Assembly (NCBI GenBank): GCA_049515555.1 | Contig: JBEKTY010000019.1 | Span: forward strand, 6,541-70,540 | Length of the DNA: 64,000 nt | DNA from: JBEKTY01 sp049515555 | Lineage (GTDB): Bacteria > Planctomycetota > Planctomycetia > Pirellulales > Thermoguttaceae | Reading direction: 5' to 3' | The notes under the pieces: model-generated | Databases searched by the model: none | Told to the model about the DNA's origin: nothing | Seen by the model: the letters and a program-made list of their open reading frames with translations, nothing else | Program-made: the position numbers and the translations under genes | Part shown: piece after piece, positions 47,626-57,042 of the stretch | Layout of the letters: every line of letters begins with the position of its first letter | Position numbering within the stretch: position 1 is the first letter of the stretch

Positions 47626-48215
47626 TCGCTTTCCCATTTGCCCGCCGCGGCTTTCAAACTCGGATGCGACACCAGCAGATGCCACACTACGGCCTGGAAG
47701 CCTTCGGTGTGCGGGGTGACATGGCAGGGATTGACCGTGGGAATGATCACGCAGGCATCGGCCACGCGGGCCGTGTAACCGCCGTCGCGCCCCACGAGGC
47801 CCACGATGCCGGCGCCGACTTCCCGGGCATACTCCAGCGCCCGCACCAGGTTCGGACTGACGTTGGCCTCGCGGCTGCCGCCGCCCACGGAAATGACCAG
47901 CAGCGCGTCGGCGGGGGTCAGCCGGCTGGTCTTCAGCCAGGCGGCGAACACTGTTTCCCAGCCTTCGTCGTTGGTGCGGGCGGTCAGCTCCGAGACGTTA
48001 TCCGTGGGGGCGTAGGCTTCCAGCCCGCACAGCTTGCGGAAATCGTTCACGGCGTGCGAGGCATGCGCGGCCCCGCCGCCGACCCCGAGGATGAACAGGC
48101 GGCCGCCGCGCCGCCGGGTCTCGGCCAGCACTCCGACCACGGCCTCGATCGACCGCAGATCGAGCCGATCGATGATCTCTCGGCTCTCCGCCAGGTATTG
48201 CCGGATGAATTCCAC
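47604..48215 (-). CDS. SIS-domain phosphosugar isomerase, GmhA-like
   Basis: 203 aa. SIS fold: LFILGVGGGAAHASHAVNDF near the N-terminus and LLVISVGGGSREANV in the middle, then IVGLVGRDGG. Closest in style to sedoheptulose-7-phosphate isomerase (GmhA), which makes heptose precursors for the cell envelope. The C-terminal residues are from a repeat array. Start ATG 48215. Confidence 0.8.
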   Translation of the reverse strand: MEFIRQYLAESREIIDRLDLRSIEAVVGVLAETRRRGGRLFILGVGGGAAHASHAVNDFRKLCGLEAYAPTDNVSELTARTNDEGWETVFAAWLKTSRLTPADALLVISVGGGSREANVSPNLVRALEYAREVGAGIVGLVGRDGGYTARVADACVIIPTVNPCHVTPHTEGFQAVVWHLLVSHPSLKAAAGKWESEGLGLGP

Positions 48216-48259
48216 AATGGCTCCAACTGGGGCTGGTGCTTCAGCAGTCTTCGATTGAC

Positions 48260-48323
48260 GGGTGCCACGGTTGGCTTGTCCAACCGTGTTTCGGCATTGC
48301 TGGGCGAGCCAGCAGTCGCACCC
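48260..48323. repeat. Two-hairpin dispersed element, copy E (intergenic)
   Basis: 64 bp core between the SIS gene and yfhO-like gene. Flanks (48230-48259 and 48328-48356) are imperfect inverses, containing TCTTCGATTGACGG and CCGTCAACCGAAGA. So this copy also has an outer inverted repeat like copy A. Confidence 0.92.
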
Positions 48324-48505
48324 AGGCCGTCAACCGAAGATTGACGGAGCACTGGCTTCGGCCGGCGGTGCGCAAAGAACCGATCACCATCGGCGCTACA
48401 CAGGACCTCGACACCGAAACGGCGGCCCGCGGCCCATTATTGCCCCTCCGGGGTCCCCCTGCAAGTCAGGTCATGCTAAGATATGGGCGCAGCAAGGAAC
48501 AGGCC

Positions 48506-51055
48506 ATGACGCAACTTGATGCCCAGCGATCGCCCGGAAGTGCCCGGTGGCTGCGGTGGCTGCCCGGAGCGTCGGTCCTGGTGCTGGGTATAGTCGCCGG
48601 CCAGGCCGTTCTTTATGGGCCGTCGCTGACAGGGCGGAAGGTCCTGCTTCCGTTGGACATACTCACGCTTCCGTATATCTTGATCCCGCGTGATGCGGGC
48701 CTCTCGCCGGGCATGCCGCACGACTTCGTCCTTTTCGACCTGGTCTCCACCTTGGAGCCCGGCCGCTGCTTCGCCGCGGGCGAAATCCAAGCCGGCCGTA
48801 TCCCATTATGGAACCCATACCAGTTCGCTGGCGCGCCCTTCCTATTTCCCAAGTTCTCCCCAATCTGGCTGCTCGGAACCGCCTTCAGTTCGCCCGTCGT
48901 GGTTGCGTGGATGCAAATGATGGTGGCCTTAATAGCCGGCACTGGGGCCTATATATTCTGTCGCCGCGTTCTACAAGTCTCCTTCTGGCCGGCGACGATC
49001 GTGGCCTGGTGCTACCCCTTGACCGGTTTCTTTGTCCTCTGGCAGGGCTATCCCATCGCGCAGTCGATCCTCTGGTTCCCTTGGCTGCTGCTGGCAATCG
49101 ACAGAACGATTCGTCAGGCGAGCCGATGGAGTGGGGTGCTACTGGCTGCGGCGACGTGCCTGGTCCTCATCACCGGACAGCTTGACGTGGTGGGGCAACA
49201 CCTCTTGGCCTCGGGTCTGTTTGCCATCTGGTGCTACTTCGACGCGTATGGCAAGCGCTGGCTTTCCCGCCGGGCGGTCGGCGCCGCCGCCAGCGTCGTG
49301 GCGGGGTGGAGTTTAGGGGTTCTCTTGGCCGCGCCACATCTCTTGCCCATTCTGGAATACACCCGCACCGGCTCCCGCATGACGCGGCGCAGCCAAGGCG
49401 AGGAAGAACGTCCGCCGGTCGGGCTGGCCGCTCTGCCCCAGGCGATCGTGCCCGATATATACGGTTCAAACCGCGTTGGCAGCTTGCTGATGGGCCCGGA
49501 GGGCCAGGGGAATCAAATTGAAAGCTCCGCGATGGCGTATGCCGGCTTGCTGGCCACCCTCTTTGTTGCGCCGCTGGCGTATTGCAGCCGCCGGCACCGC
49601 TCGATCAACCTCTTCTGGCTCTTCCTTTGTTTCTTTGCGCTGAGTTGGACTCTCAACGTGCCCGGAATTGTGAGTTTTCTGAGGCTGCCGCTGTTGAACA
49701 TGATGTCGCACAATCGATTCGTGTTCGCCGCCTCGTTTGCCGTTCTCTCGCTGGCGGCCGTGGGACTGGATCTGCTGTGGCAGCGCAATCTGTCGTGGCG
49801 AACGTGGTTCTGGTTGCCCGTCCTGCTCTTGCTCGTGCTTTGCGGCTGGGCCGTCTTTCGCATGTTGCTGCCGCCCGAACCCATTGCGAGCCAGGTCGAA
49901 AGTTCGATCTGTCATGGTCAGCCGATGGCGTGGATTACCGATCTTGCCGGCGTGCAACAACTCCAATGGAACTATTTCAAAACCTGTTTCTGTACCTTCG
50001 TCCTCGGCACGGTTGCCCTGGGCGGCTGGCTGGCGCTCCGGCTGGGGTGGAAATCTCCGCGGTGGTTCGCCTGCGCGATCGGAAGTCTCATGATTGCCGA
50101 TCTACTCTGGTTCGGTTACGACCGCAACCCGCAATGTGACTGGGCGCAGTACTATCCTCGCGTCCCCGTGCTGGAGCACGTGTCGCGGGCGCCGCCTGGT
50201 CGGATCATCGGCTGCAATTGCCTGCCCGCGGTTCTTAGCCAAATGTACCACTTGGCGGATATTCGCGGCTACGACGCTGTGGATCCGGCCAGAATGATCG
50301 ACGTGTTGAAAATCGCTGCCGATCCGCAATCATGCTGGCCTCCCTATGGTTTGACACAGTGTATGATTCCGAAGTGCGTGCTGGTCAGGCCCGCCGCCGT
50401 TCGACTGCACCCAGTCCTGGATATGTTGAGCGTGCGATACGTCATTTTTCGCGGGGAACCGCCCGCGGGGGTCGAGCCCGACTTTTGCAGCCCGGATTAC
50501 TGGGCTCTGACCAACCCCCGTGCTCTGCCGCGAGCGTTCGTTCCTGAGCACGTGGAAACGATCGCGGAGGATGAGCGCCGATTGGTGAAAATGGCCGACG
50601 ACAATTTCGATCCGCGAACGGCGGCTTACGTCGAGAGCGAACTGAGCCTGCCGGCCATGTGCCGAGGGTCGGCCACGATTATCGACGACACTCCCCAGCG
50701 AGTGAGACTTTCTGTGGAGATGGAAACGCCGGGGTTGGTCGTGCTGGGCGACCGTTGGGACAAGGGTTGGCACGCCTACCTGAACGGCGAACCAGCGCCT
50801 ATCCTGCCAACCAACCACGTACTGCGTGGCGTGAGCGTGCCCGCCGGAAAATCCAGCCTGGAATTTCGCTACGCACCGGCGAGCCTGCGATGTGGATTGT
50901 GGCTTGGCGGGCTGGCCCTTGTAGTCCTGGCCGGCTGGTCCGCAGCCGGTTTCCGGATGCGGCGGTCCCATGCGTCGGGGGCGGGTTCGCTTAGCAGACC
51001 AACAGGGCCACTCCCGCCAGGGAGAGCATTGCCCCCGCCGCGGCCCGCAGGCTGA
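48506..51055 (+). CDS. YfhO-family large membrane protein
   Basis: 849 aa from ATG 48506 (MTQLDAQRSPG). About 11-13 membrane segments with the family block GRIPLWNPYQFAGAPFLF near the N-terminus, and a C-terminal soluble domain ending LGDRWDKGWHAYLNGEPAPI. YfhO proteins resemble GT-C glycosyltransferases and act on cell-envelope polymers; donor and acceptor are unknown. The last ~20 codons overlap the 3' end of the convergent EamA gene and are probably non-conserved. Confidence 0.88.
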   Translation: MTQLDAQRSPGSARWLRWLPGASVLVLGIVAGQAVLYGPSLTGRKVLLPLDILTLPYILIPRDAGLSPGMPHDFVLFDLVSTLEPGRCFAAGEIQAGRIPLWNPYQFAGAPFLFPKFSPIWLLGTAFSSPVVVAWMQMMVALIAGTGAYIFCRRVLQVSFWPATIVAWCYPLTGFFVLWQGYPIAQSILWFPWLLLAIDRTIRQASRWSGVLLAAATCLVLITGQLDVVGQHLLASGLFAIWCYFDAYGKRWLSRRAVGAAASVVAGWSLGVLLAAPHLLPILEYTRTGSRMTRRSQGEEERPPVGLAALPQAIVPDIYGSNRVGSLLMGPEGQGNQIESSAMAYAGLLATLFVAPLAYCSRRHRSINLFWLFLCFFALSWTLNVPGIVSFLRLPLLNMMSHNRFVFAASFAVLSLAAVGLDLLWQRNLSWRTWFWLPVLLLLVLCGWAVFRMLLPPEPIASQVESSICHGQPMAWITDLAGVQQLQWNYFKTCFCTFVLGTVALGGWLALRLGWKSPRWFACAIGSLMIADLLWFGYDRNPQCDWAQYYPRVPVLEHVSRAPPGRIIGCNCLPAVLSQMYHLADIRGYDAVDPARMIDVLKIAADPQSCWPPYGLTQCMIPKCVLVRPAAVRLHPVLDMLSVRYVIFRGEPPAGVEPDFCSPDYWALTNPRALPRAFVPEHVETIAEDERRLVKMADDNFDPRTAAYVESELSLPAMCRGSATIIDDTPQRVRLSVEMETPGLVVLGDRWDKGWHAYLNGEPAPILPTNHVLRGVSVPAGKSSLEFRYAPASLRCGLWLGGLALVVLAGWSAAGFRMRRSHASGAGSLSRPTGPLPPGRALPPPRPAG

Positions 51056-51890
51056 CTTTCTCGCGATGGATGAAGATGGCGAAGGGCAGAATGAGCACCG
51101 GCATGGTGGCGATGATGGTGGAGACCACTCCGGCCTGGCAGTGGCGCAGCGCGATCATGCACAGCACCACGCCGGCACACGGCCCGACCAGCGAGCCGAG
51201 GAGCAGGATCAGCATTGCCGGGCCGTGGCGGGTGGCCAGCATCACGCGGCCCCAGCGGCGAAAGAGCGTCAGGAGGACGAGGAAACCGGCCATGGCCCCG
51301 AAGATGCGGACCAACGTGGCGGCCGCGGCGTCGTAGCTGCCGATGCCGTCGCGGGCCAACACCAGGCCCACGGCCTGCCCCGCCGCAGCCATCACCGCCA
51401 GGACCACCCCCGACCGCAGTTGCCGCCGCTCGTGCGGCTGGCGGTCGCTTTCGGGCTGCTCCAGCAAGACCCAACTAATGCCGGCCAGCGTTACCGCCAT
51501 CGCCCACCAATGCCGGGCCGACAACGCGTCGGCCAGGAAGAGCCACGAGATCAGGGCGGCCATCGGGGGCACCAGCGACAGGATGAGCAGCGACAGCCGC
51601 GGGCCGATCAGCATAAAGGCCTTGAACAGGCAGAGGTCCGACAGGCAGAAGCCCATCAGCCCGGACAGTCCCAGGACGAGCCAGATCCGCGGGCTGGCGT
51701 CGGTGGGCAGGGCCAGCCCGCGGACAATCTGTCCGTAGGCCATCAACAACACGACGGCCACGACCAGCCGCAGGAAGCCGGCGGAGACCACCCCGATATG
51801 TTTGCCGGCCGCGGTCCAGGCCAGCGTGGAGAGCGTCCATAGCAGGGCCGTACCGATCGCCGCCAGCTCGCCGAGGTGTTGTTCCGTCAT
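50991..51890 (-). CDS. EamA/DMT-family transporter
   Basis: 299 aa from ATG 51890 (MTEQHLGELAAIG). Ten membrane helices in two EamA repeats (residues about 5-140 and 160-295), e.g. GLSGLMGFCLSDLCLFKAF and GSLVGPCAGVVLCMIALRH. Drug/metabolite exporter superfamily; substrate unknown. Tail-to-tail overlap of 65 bp with the YfhO gene. Confidence 0.9.
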   Translation of the reverse strand: MTEQHLGELAAIGTALLWTLSTLAWTAAGKHIGVVSAGFLRLVVAVVLLMAYGQIVRGLALPTDASPRIWLVLGLSGLMGFCLSDLCLFKAFMLIGPRLSLLILSLVPPMAALISWLFLADALSARHWWAMAVTLAGISWVLLEQPESDRQPHERRQLRSGVVLAVMAAAGQAVGLVLARDGIGSYDAAAATLVRIFGAMAGFLVLLTLFRRWGRVMLATRHGPAMLILLLGSLVGPCAGVVLCMIALRHCQAGVVSTIIATMPVLILPFAIFIHREKVSLRAAAGAMLSLAGVALLVC

Positions 51891-52073
51891 TCGTTCGCTC
51901 GCGGCTGCCCCAAGTTCCTTCTGCCGATATCGCATATCCTATCGGCCCGATGCGGAGCGTTCCAGGGCCCTCCCGTGTTTCTTCCGCCGCGTGGCGGTTG
52001 GGTTCTCGCGGCGGCCGCCCTCTCCGGCCTGCCGCGCGTGAGCGTTAGTTCTATGGGTAGCCGCACAGACACG

Positions 52074-52133
52074 CCCTGAGGGCAGCGAAGGGCGCGGCGG
52101 GCTCGCAAGACACGCCCTTCGCTACGCTCAGGG
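52074..52133. repeat. CCCTGAG...CTCAGGG inverted repeat
   Basis: Arms 52074-52094 and 52113-52133, 19 of 21 bases paired (CCCTGAGGGCAGCGAAGGGC and inverse). Related to the palindrome in the cbiJ 3' end. Confidence 0.85.
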
Positions 52134-52248
52134 ACGTGCCACACTTGGCGCAATTTGAACAGGTTATTATTTTTCAAACCCCAAGACAACGGGTCGCTCC
52201 CCACTGATTCCGGCCGGCGTCGGTCCGCTCGGCGCAAACGCCTGTGCC

Positions 52249-52327
52249 GGGAAAAAGGGGACAGGCACCATTTGTGCGAAGCACCCTCCGGGCCGTTCCG
52301 GCAAATGGTGCCTGTCCCCTTTTTCCC
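52249..52327. repeat. 26-bp perfect inverted repeat, GGGGACAGGCACC family
   Basis: Arms 52249-52274 and 52302-52327 are perfect inverses, starting GGGAAAAAGGGGACAGGCAC. Resembles REP sequences. Same family as the insert in cbiB. Confidence 0.9.
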
Positions 52328-52354
52328 TCCCAAGATCGTGCAAGGTCATTTAGC

Positions 52355-52393
52355 GCATTACTAATGCACAAAGTAGCAAAGACTTGTTATAAT
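52355..52393 (+). promoter_or_regulatory. Promoter with overlapping palindromic operator for the response regulator
   Basis: Perfect -10 TATAAT at 52388-52393, 17-bp spacer, -35 TGCACA at 52365-52370. The perfect palindrome GCATTA-C-TAATGC (52355-52367) overlaps the -35, in an operator-like position. 39 bp before the start codon. Confidence 0.55.
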
Positions 52394-52432
52394 AAGGCTT
52401 AATTCGGAACACATCCCCCAGCGGGGACAGCC

Positions 52433-53098
52433 ATGGCCGATGGTCCGCGTCAACCGAGTCGTCGAATCCTGATCGTAGACGACCACCCCGTCGTACGGCA
52501 GGGGTTTGCACAGGCCATCGGTTGCCATCCCGACCTGGAAGTCTGCGGAGAAGCGGCCAACGTGGCCGAGGCCCTCCGCCAGGTCGACGAGCGGCATCCG
52601 GACGTGGTGATCATCGATATCTCGCTGGACGGCGAGGACGGCATCGAGCTGATCGACTATATCCAGTCGCGGCGGCCGTCGGCAAAGATTCTCGTCTGCT
52701 CGGCCCGCGACGAGCAAACGTTTGCCGGCCGCGTGTTGCGGGCCGGGGCCAGGGGCTATGTCTCCAAACGCGAGGCGCTGCCCAAGATCGTCGAGGCCAT
52801 CCGCCAGGTGCTCCGCGGCGAGATCTACCTCAGTCCTTCCATGGCCACCAGCCTGCTGCAAAGCGCCGCCGCCGGCCAGCCGCCGGAACACGATCCCGTC
52901 GAGACGCTTTCCAATCGCGAGCTGCAGATCTTCCAAATGATCGGCGAAGGGCTGAACATGACCCAGATCGCCAATAGGCTCAGCGTAAGCCCCAAGACCA
53001 TCGAGTCGCACCGCAAGCTCATCAAGGCGAAATTGAAACTGCCGACCGGCGTCGAGCTGAGCCGCCAGGCATTTCTGTGGGTCCAAAAGCATAGCTGA
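52433..53098 (+). CDS. NarL/FixJ-type response regulator
   Basis: 221 aa. Receiver domain residues 11-125 with acidic pocket IVDDH, phosphoacceptor Asp62 in VVIIDISLDG and Lys112 in YVSKREA. LuxR-type HTH at about 155-215 (LSNRELQIFQMIGEGLNMTQ, SVSPKTIESHRKLIKAKL). No histidine kinase is adjacent, so it is an orphan here. Sits under a well-formed promoter. Confidence 0.93.
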   Translation: MADGPRQPSRRILIVDDHPVVRQGFAQAIGCHPDLEVCGEAANVAEALRQVDERHPDVVIIDISLDGEDGIELIDYIQSRRPSAKILVCSARDEQTFAGRVLRAGARGYVSKREALPKIVEAIRQVLRGEIYLSPSMATSLLQSAAAGQPPEHDPVETLSNRELQIFQMIGEGLNMTQIANRLSVSPKTIESHRKLIKAKLKLPTGVELSRQAFLWVQKHS

Positions 53099-53327
53099 GT
53101 GCCGCCGCCCGATTTTGCGGGATTCAGAGGCATTAGCTGACTGTCGCCCCTCGCTGGGGCTACGGCAAATCCTTACCACCCTCCAAGCGGTTTTCCACGG
53201 GGCCGTCTGCGGCGTTTAGGGATTGGGCCCTTTTGCCGCCGTGATACCCTAAAGGCTAATCGAATCGCGTGACGGCGAAGGTCTTTCGCGCGCCGACTCG
53301 ACCGGTTCCACAAGGGAGGGCCAAGCG

Positions 53328-54347
53328 ATGCACTACATGCCAGTGAAAACGGTAGCCCGCAGCCTCGAAACGCGGCGAACGATTGATCGGCTGTATCAGG
53401 CCGGCGAGCCGGTGGAGTCGCTGGCCCGACGATTCCGTCGCACCCCGGCGGCCATTGCGCGGACCATCAGGCTGATGCGGGCCGAACGGGTGATGGCCCT
53501 GCCGCTCGATTACGTTCCCAACCAGCGGTTCTGCCGGGTTCTAGGCCGGAAGGCGGAGGAGAAACTCGTGGGGCCCATGCCCACCGGCGAGTCTGTGCCG
53601 CAGCCACCCGTTCCCAAGTCCGTGCCCGCCTACCTGGCGAGCCTCTATGAGATCCCGATCCTGTCGCGGATCCAAGAGGCGCACCTGTTTCGGAAAATGA
53701 ATTACCTCAAGTACAAGGCCGCCGCGCTCCGCGCGCGGCTGGACCGCTTGCGGCCCGCAGCCCGGCTGATGGACGAGATCGAACGCTGTTACGAGGAGGC
53801 CCTGGCCATCAGGAACCAGATCATCCGCGCCAACTTGCGGCTCGTGGTGGCGATCGCCAAGCGCTGCCTCGGTCCCAACGAGAGCTTCTTCGAGCTCGTG
53901 AGCGACGGGAACATGTCGCTGATGCGGGCCGTCGAGAAATTCGACTTCGCCCTGGGCAACAAGTTCAGCACCTACGCCATGTCGGCGATCATTAAGAACT
54001 TCGCCCGCTCAATTCCCACCGAATATGGCGTGCGCGACCGGTATCGGACCGGCCGCGAGATGTTGCTGGCGACGGCCAGGGACCATCGCTCGAATGCGAC
54101 GACCCAGGAATCGGCCGGGACGGAGCGGCAGGCGCGGGTCGCCGCGATCCTGGCCCGGCTCGACCGCCGCGACCGCGACATCATCATGCGACGCTTCGGC
54201 CTTCAGACGGGCAGCCAGCCGCTCACCCTCCGCGAGCTCAGCCTGCGAATGGGGATCACGAAAGAGCGGGTTCGGCAGCTCGAGCTGCGGGCCCTGAGCC
54301 GGCTCCGCGGACTGGCCGCCCGAGAAAAACTCGAGTGCCTGGTCTGA
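53328..54347 (+). CDS. Divergent sigma-70 family RNA polymerase sigma factor
   Basis: 339 aa. Residues 15-55 form an extra HTH-like N-terminal region (LYQAGEPVESLARRFRRTPA). Region 1.2 near LYEIPILSR, region 2 at about 165-225 (ANLRLVVAIAKRCLG, LVSDGNMSLMRAVEKFDFAL, KFSTYAMSAIIKNFARSIP), region 4 at about 265-330 (LDRRDRDIIMRRFGL, LRELSLRMGITKERVRQLE). Where RpoD/RpoS have TYATWWIRQAI, this has TYAMSAIIKNF, so promoter melting residues differ. Probably an alternative sigma factor of a planctomycete-specific group. Confidence 0.9.
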   Translation: MHYMPVKTVARSLETRRTIDRLYQAGEPVESLARRFRRTPAAIARTIRLMRAERVMALPLDYVPNQRFCRVLGRKAEEKLVGPMPTGESVPQPPVPKSVPAYLASLYEIPILSRIQEAHLFRKMNYLKYKAAALRARLDRLRPAARLMDEIERCYEEALAIRNQIIRANLRLVVAIAKRCLGPNESFFELVSDGNMSLMRAVEKFDFALGNKFSTYAMSAIIKNFARSIPTEYGVRDRYRTGREMLLATARDHRSNATTQESAGTERQARVAAILARLDRRDRDIIMRRFGLQTGSQPLTLRELSLRMGITKERVRQLELRALSRLRGLAAREKLECLV

Positions 54348-54394
54348 ACCTCGATCAGGCTGATCGAACGGATGAACCAACTTTACCAGCAAGG

Positions 54395-54467
54395 TGCGGA
54401 TTTCGTCCGCATCGGGGCGCACGTTCGTCGCTGGAGGCAGTGGGGGCGGAGCGGGTTGGACGGCTAT
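54395..54467 (+). repeat. Fragment duplicated at 59563-59638 (inverted)
   Basis: About 73 bp sharing CGTCC-CATCGGGG, ACGTTCG-CGCTG and GCGGAGCGGGTTGGACGGCT with the complement of 59563-59638. Both read as SG-TF-A-GG-GAGWTAI in one frame. Origin not recognised. Confidence 0.7.
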
Positions 54468-54480
54468 CAGTTTGCGGTCG

Positions 54481-54610
54481 TCAAGCCTTCGCCCAACGCC
54501 GCCGCAGATAAACTACCCCAAGCCCCAGCAGTGCCGAGCCCAAGAGCGTAAGGGAGGCGGGCTCGGGAGTCGGGGCAGCCGTGGCGAGCGTCCAGGGGTC
54601 GGTGGAGCCA
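54481..54610 (-). pseudogene. PEP-CTERM sorting-signal remnant
   Basis: On the minus strand, LATAAPTPEPASLTLLGSAL then LGLGVVYLRRRWAKA and TGA (54483-54481). This is a textbook PEP-CTERM tail: PEP motif, membrane helix, Arg cluster. The frame upstream degenerates within about 20 codons, and no start or body is present. Indicates the genome has exosortase-processed proteins. Confidence 0.75.
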
Positions 54611-54955
54611 AGCGATAATGAATGCAGAAGGCCCCGTCCCCGTACACCACCCCGAAAACACGGGGAATGCCTTGTTTTTCGGGGTTTTCCTCATCTTGCC
54701 GCCGCTTGGCTGTTCAGTGTACAAAGGTGTAAAAACGGGGTGCCTCGGGTGTACGTACACCCGTCTTTCTGTCTTTCGGCCGGCCTGCCAGAGTCCGCCG
54801 CGGGGCCTAGGGAAGAACCGCGATGCTCAGGTCGCTGGCCCTCGTGGGCTTCGGCCGGATCGCCCGGGAGCACCTCCGTGTTCAGACCGGAGCACCACCG
54901 TGCTCAGAAGCACCTCGGTACTCGATTTTTCCGTCCGGCGGCCCCAGGTCGGGAT

Positions 54956-55396
54956 TTAGACCATCTCGGCCATCTCAAGGGCTGTTTGGCCCTTCCCAGC
55001 GTTCTGACGTGCGGGCGTAAAGGCATACTTCGCCAGTCGCTCAACCGCAGCCCGCCGCTGTTCCTCCGTCATTTGCCGCCGGCGCTTCGGCCGCATCAGG
55101 GCGGCCACCTCGGGGAACCTCTCCAGGGGGAACAGGATCGTCATGCCGTCGTCACCGTCCTGCCACACCGTGGTGAAGTCGAGGGCGGCCAGCTTGCGGG
55201 CGGTTGGCCCCCAGTTGTTAGTGGACGCCGCCAGCGTCGAGGGCCCCCACGGGTAGATGTGGCCGCGCTGGCAGGGGATGATCTGCAACCACGGGTCGTC
55301 AACCCGGGCCCTCGGTCCGTACTGGGCAAAATAGCTTTCCTCGTACTCGACCCGGTATCGTCCGCCGAATCGTTCTCTGAGGTTCACGCAATCCAT
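54956..55396 (-). CDS. Hypothetical protein of mobile-element type
   Basis: 146 aa from ATG 55396 (AGGAG twice just upstream). Begins MDCVNLRERFGGRYRVEYEE, followed by a Cys/His/Trp region (IIPCQRGHIYPWG) and a basic C-terminal half (RPKRRRQMTEEQRRA). Function unknown. Last gene of a minus-strand cluster of small genes resembling phage or integrative-element cargo. Confidence 0.7.
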   Translation of the reverse strand: MDCVNLRERFGGRYRVEYEESYFAQYGPRARVDDPWLQIIPCQRGHIYPWGPSTLAASTNNWGPTARKLAALDFTTVWQDGDDGMTILFPLERFPEVAALMRPKRRRQMTEEQRRAAVERLAKYAFTPARQNAGKGQTALEMAEMV

Positions 55397-55564
55397 CTCC
55401 TGGTTCTCCTCTCTCGTTGGCTTGTCTGTTGCGTTCCGGCAGGGCGGGTCGATGCCCGGGACCGTCCAGCTTGATTGCCCCCCAGAATTGCTCATACGCA
55501 TTCCTGGGCGGCTCGCCCGCCTGGTCATTAGGCCCTTGGTTGGTGGTGGTATCACTTCCGGCCC

Positions 55565-56490
55565 TCAGTCGGCCAAGTAGCGGTAGCGGGTTGCACGCCG
55601 CTTGCCACGTTCTCCGGGTTCGACGATCTCGATCACGTGGTCATGGACCAGCAGGTCCAGCCATCGCCATGCTTTGACGTATCCGTTCTCACTGTCGAGA
55701 CCCAACAATCGGGCCGCGGTTCGGCACGAAAGGTAGGACGGCCTTGCCCCAGAAGTGCGTTGTAGCTCTCGGCAAAGTGCGACCAGCAGCCGTAGCCCGT
55801 CGCCATCGTATTGTGCGGCAACAGCGGGTGGGGGCAACTCCTTGGCTCGCTGGAGGATCGCAAGCAAGGGCTCGCTGCCCTTGGGGAACTTGACCTTGGG
55901 CCACACGTGAAGAAAATCAATCCACGTTTCGTCAAAGGGCTCGGTCCCGATAGCGTCCCTCTCCAGCCCGATCTGATGCCAGCGCCGGACGTGCGGCTTC
56001 ATAGCATCGACCGGGGCGTCGGCCAGCCTGGGGATCGCCTTCAGGGCATCTTCCGTTAGCCCCGGATCGTCGGCAATGGACGGTGTATCATCGCTCTGAC
56101 CGGCCAGCGCCTTGACGTTCTGCTTGGCCCAATAGAGGCTACCCACCGCCCGGCGTGAATCTGCCGCTTGTGGCCCCACGGCCGGCTCATGTCGGGGTGC
56201 TCGTCCAGAAACGATTTCGCACGTCGCCACGTCTTAAATCGATCGCGCCAGAGCGTAGCGGCGGGAACCCATGCGGAGGGGTCCTCCCCGCTGCCGCCCG
56301 GGGCCTTCGGCCGTGTGTCGGCGGCAGGCTGAGCCTTGCCTGGCTCGTCGCTGGCCTGATTCCTGTCCGCTTCGGTCGGGCCGGCGCCATGAGCCGTTTT
56401 GGCCTCTTTCATTTCTTCAATCTTCAGCCGCACAACCTCCCGAACGAAACCCTGGGCATCCAGACTATCACCGCTGATCCACTTGCTCAT
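55565..56490 (-). pseudogene. Frameshifted hypothetical gene, mobile-element type
   Basis: Two overlapping frames seem to be halves of one gene. The first (ATG 56490) runs MSKWISGDSLDAQGFVREVV ... RFKTWRRAKSFLDEHPD ... KRQIHAGRWV and then loses sense. The second continues from about 56135 as GSLYWAKQNVKALAGQSDD to the stop at 55565. Joining at the GGGCGGTGGG tract gives one protein of about 300 aa with a winged-helix-like end (RTAARLLGLDSENGYVKAWR). A one-base indel or sequencing error would explain it. Overlaps the upstream gene as ATGA. Confidence 0.6.
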
Positions 56491-56699
56491 GAAGTCGATA
56501 TGATTGAGGATGGGGGAGTATTCCCAGACAGAACCAATCGCCGGATTCGCTCAGTAGTTTCTGTCGCCCTAAGCTTCTCCACCGTTTCTTGCTCCGCTTG
56601 TTTCCACCCGTCCAGCAGAGCCACGAGTGCCTCAGCCTGCTTCGTGTCGCCAACGTCCGCAGCCGTAGCCGCACTTCGGACATCTAGTTCTTGGCGCAT
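56487..56699 (-). CDS. Small hypothetical protein
   Basis: 70 aa (ATG 56699), a helix-rich protein (AEALVALLDGWKQAEQETVE). The frame stays open upstream to about 56850 (ARHIPGSPTITATIERIREE), so the native protein may be longer with a non-ATG start or be a truncated gene. ATGA overlap with the next gene supports real coding. Function unknown. Confidence 0.55.
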   Translation of the reverse strand: MRQELDVRSAATAADVGDTKQAEALVALLDGWKQAEQETVEKLRATETTERIRRLVLSGNTPPSSIISTS

Positions 56700-57042
56700 T
56701 GACTCGAAGAGGGTGTGGGGCGTGGAGATCCACTCCTCTCGTATCCGCTCGATCGTTGCGGTGATTGTCGGAGACCCTGGGATATGCCGAGCATTCCGAC
56801 CCCTACGAGGGCAGGAGCGACGAGACTGTGCCGGTGGAGAAGAAGTCCCATAAGCGGAAGGCGGCGTGAGCCGGTACCATAACTACCAGTCCGGCGGCAG
56901 CACGTTTCACCGTTTCGTGTGATCACTGCGCGCAGAAGTTTTGCGAGTCATTTGTATTCCGCGGGTCGTCAGGGGCCCATCGGCAATACAGGCGTCAATA
57001 GTGTCCCGGCCTTGTCGCCCCATTGCGGGGCGCGGGAAGCGT
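56700..57042. other. Spacer
   Basis: 343 bp. The only signal is the upstream extension of the small hypothetical frame. No other feature seen. Confidence 0.4.

Larger units (their letters stand above)
51891..52354. other. Gene-free spacer with two palindromic repeats
   Basis: 464 bp. Contains the inverted repeats at 52074-52133 and 52249-52327 listed separately. No gene. Confidence 0.5.
54348..54955. other. Spacer with coding remnants
   Basis: 608 bp with a PEP-CTERM tail remnant and a repeated fragment (54395-54467). 54640-54760 has CCCGAAAAACAAGG/CCCCGAAAACACGGGG-type inverted sequence. 54870-54950 has repeated CACCTCCGTGTTCAG/CACCACCGTGCTCAG units. No intact gene. Confidence 0.5.
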
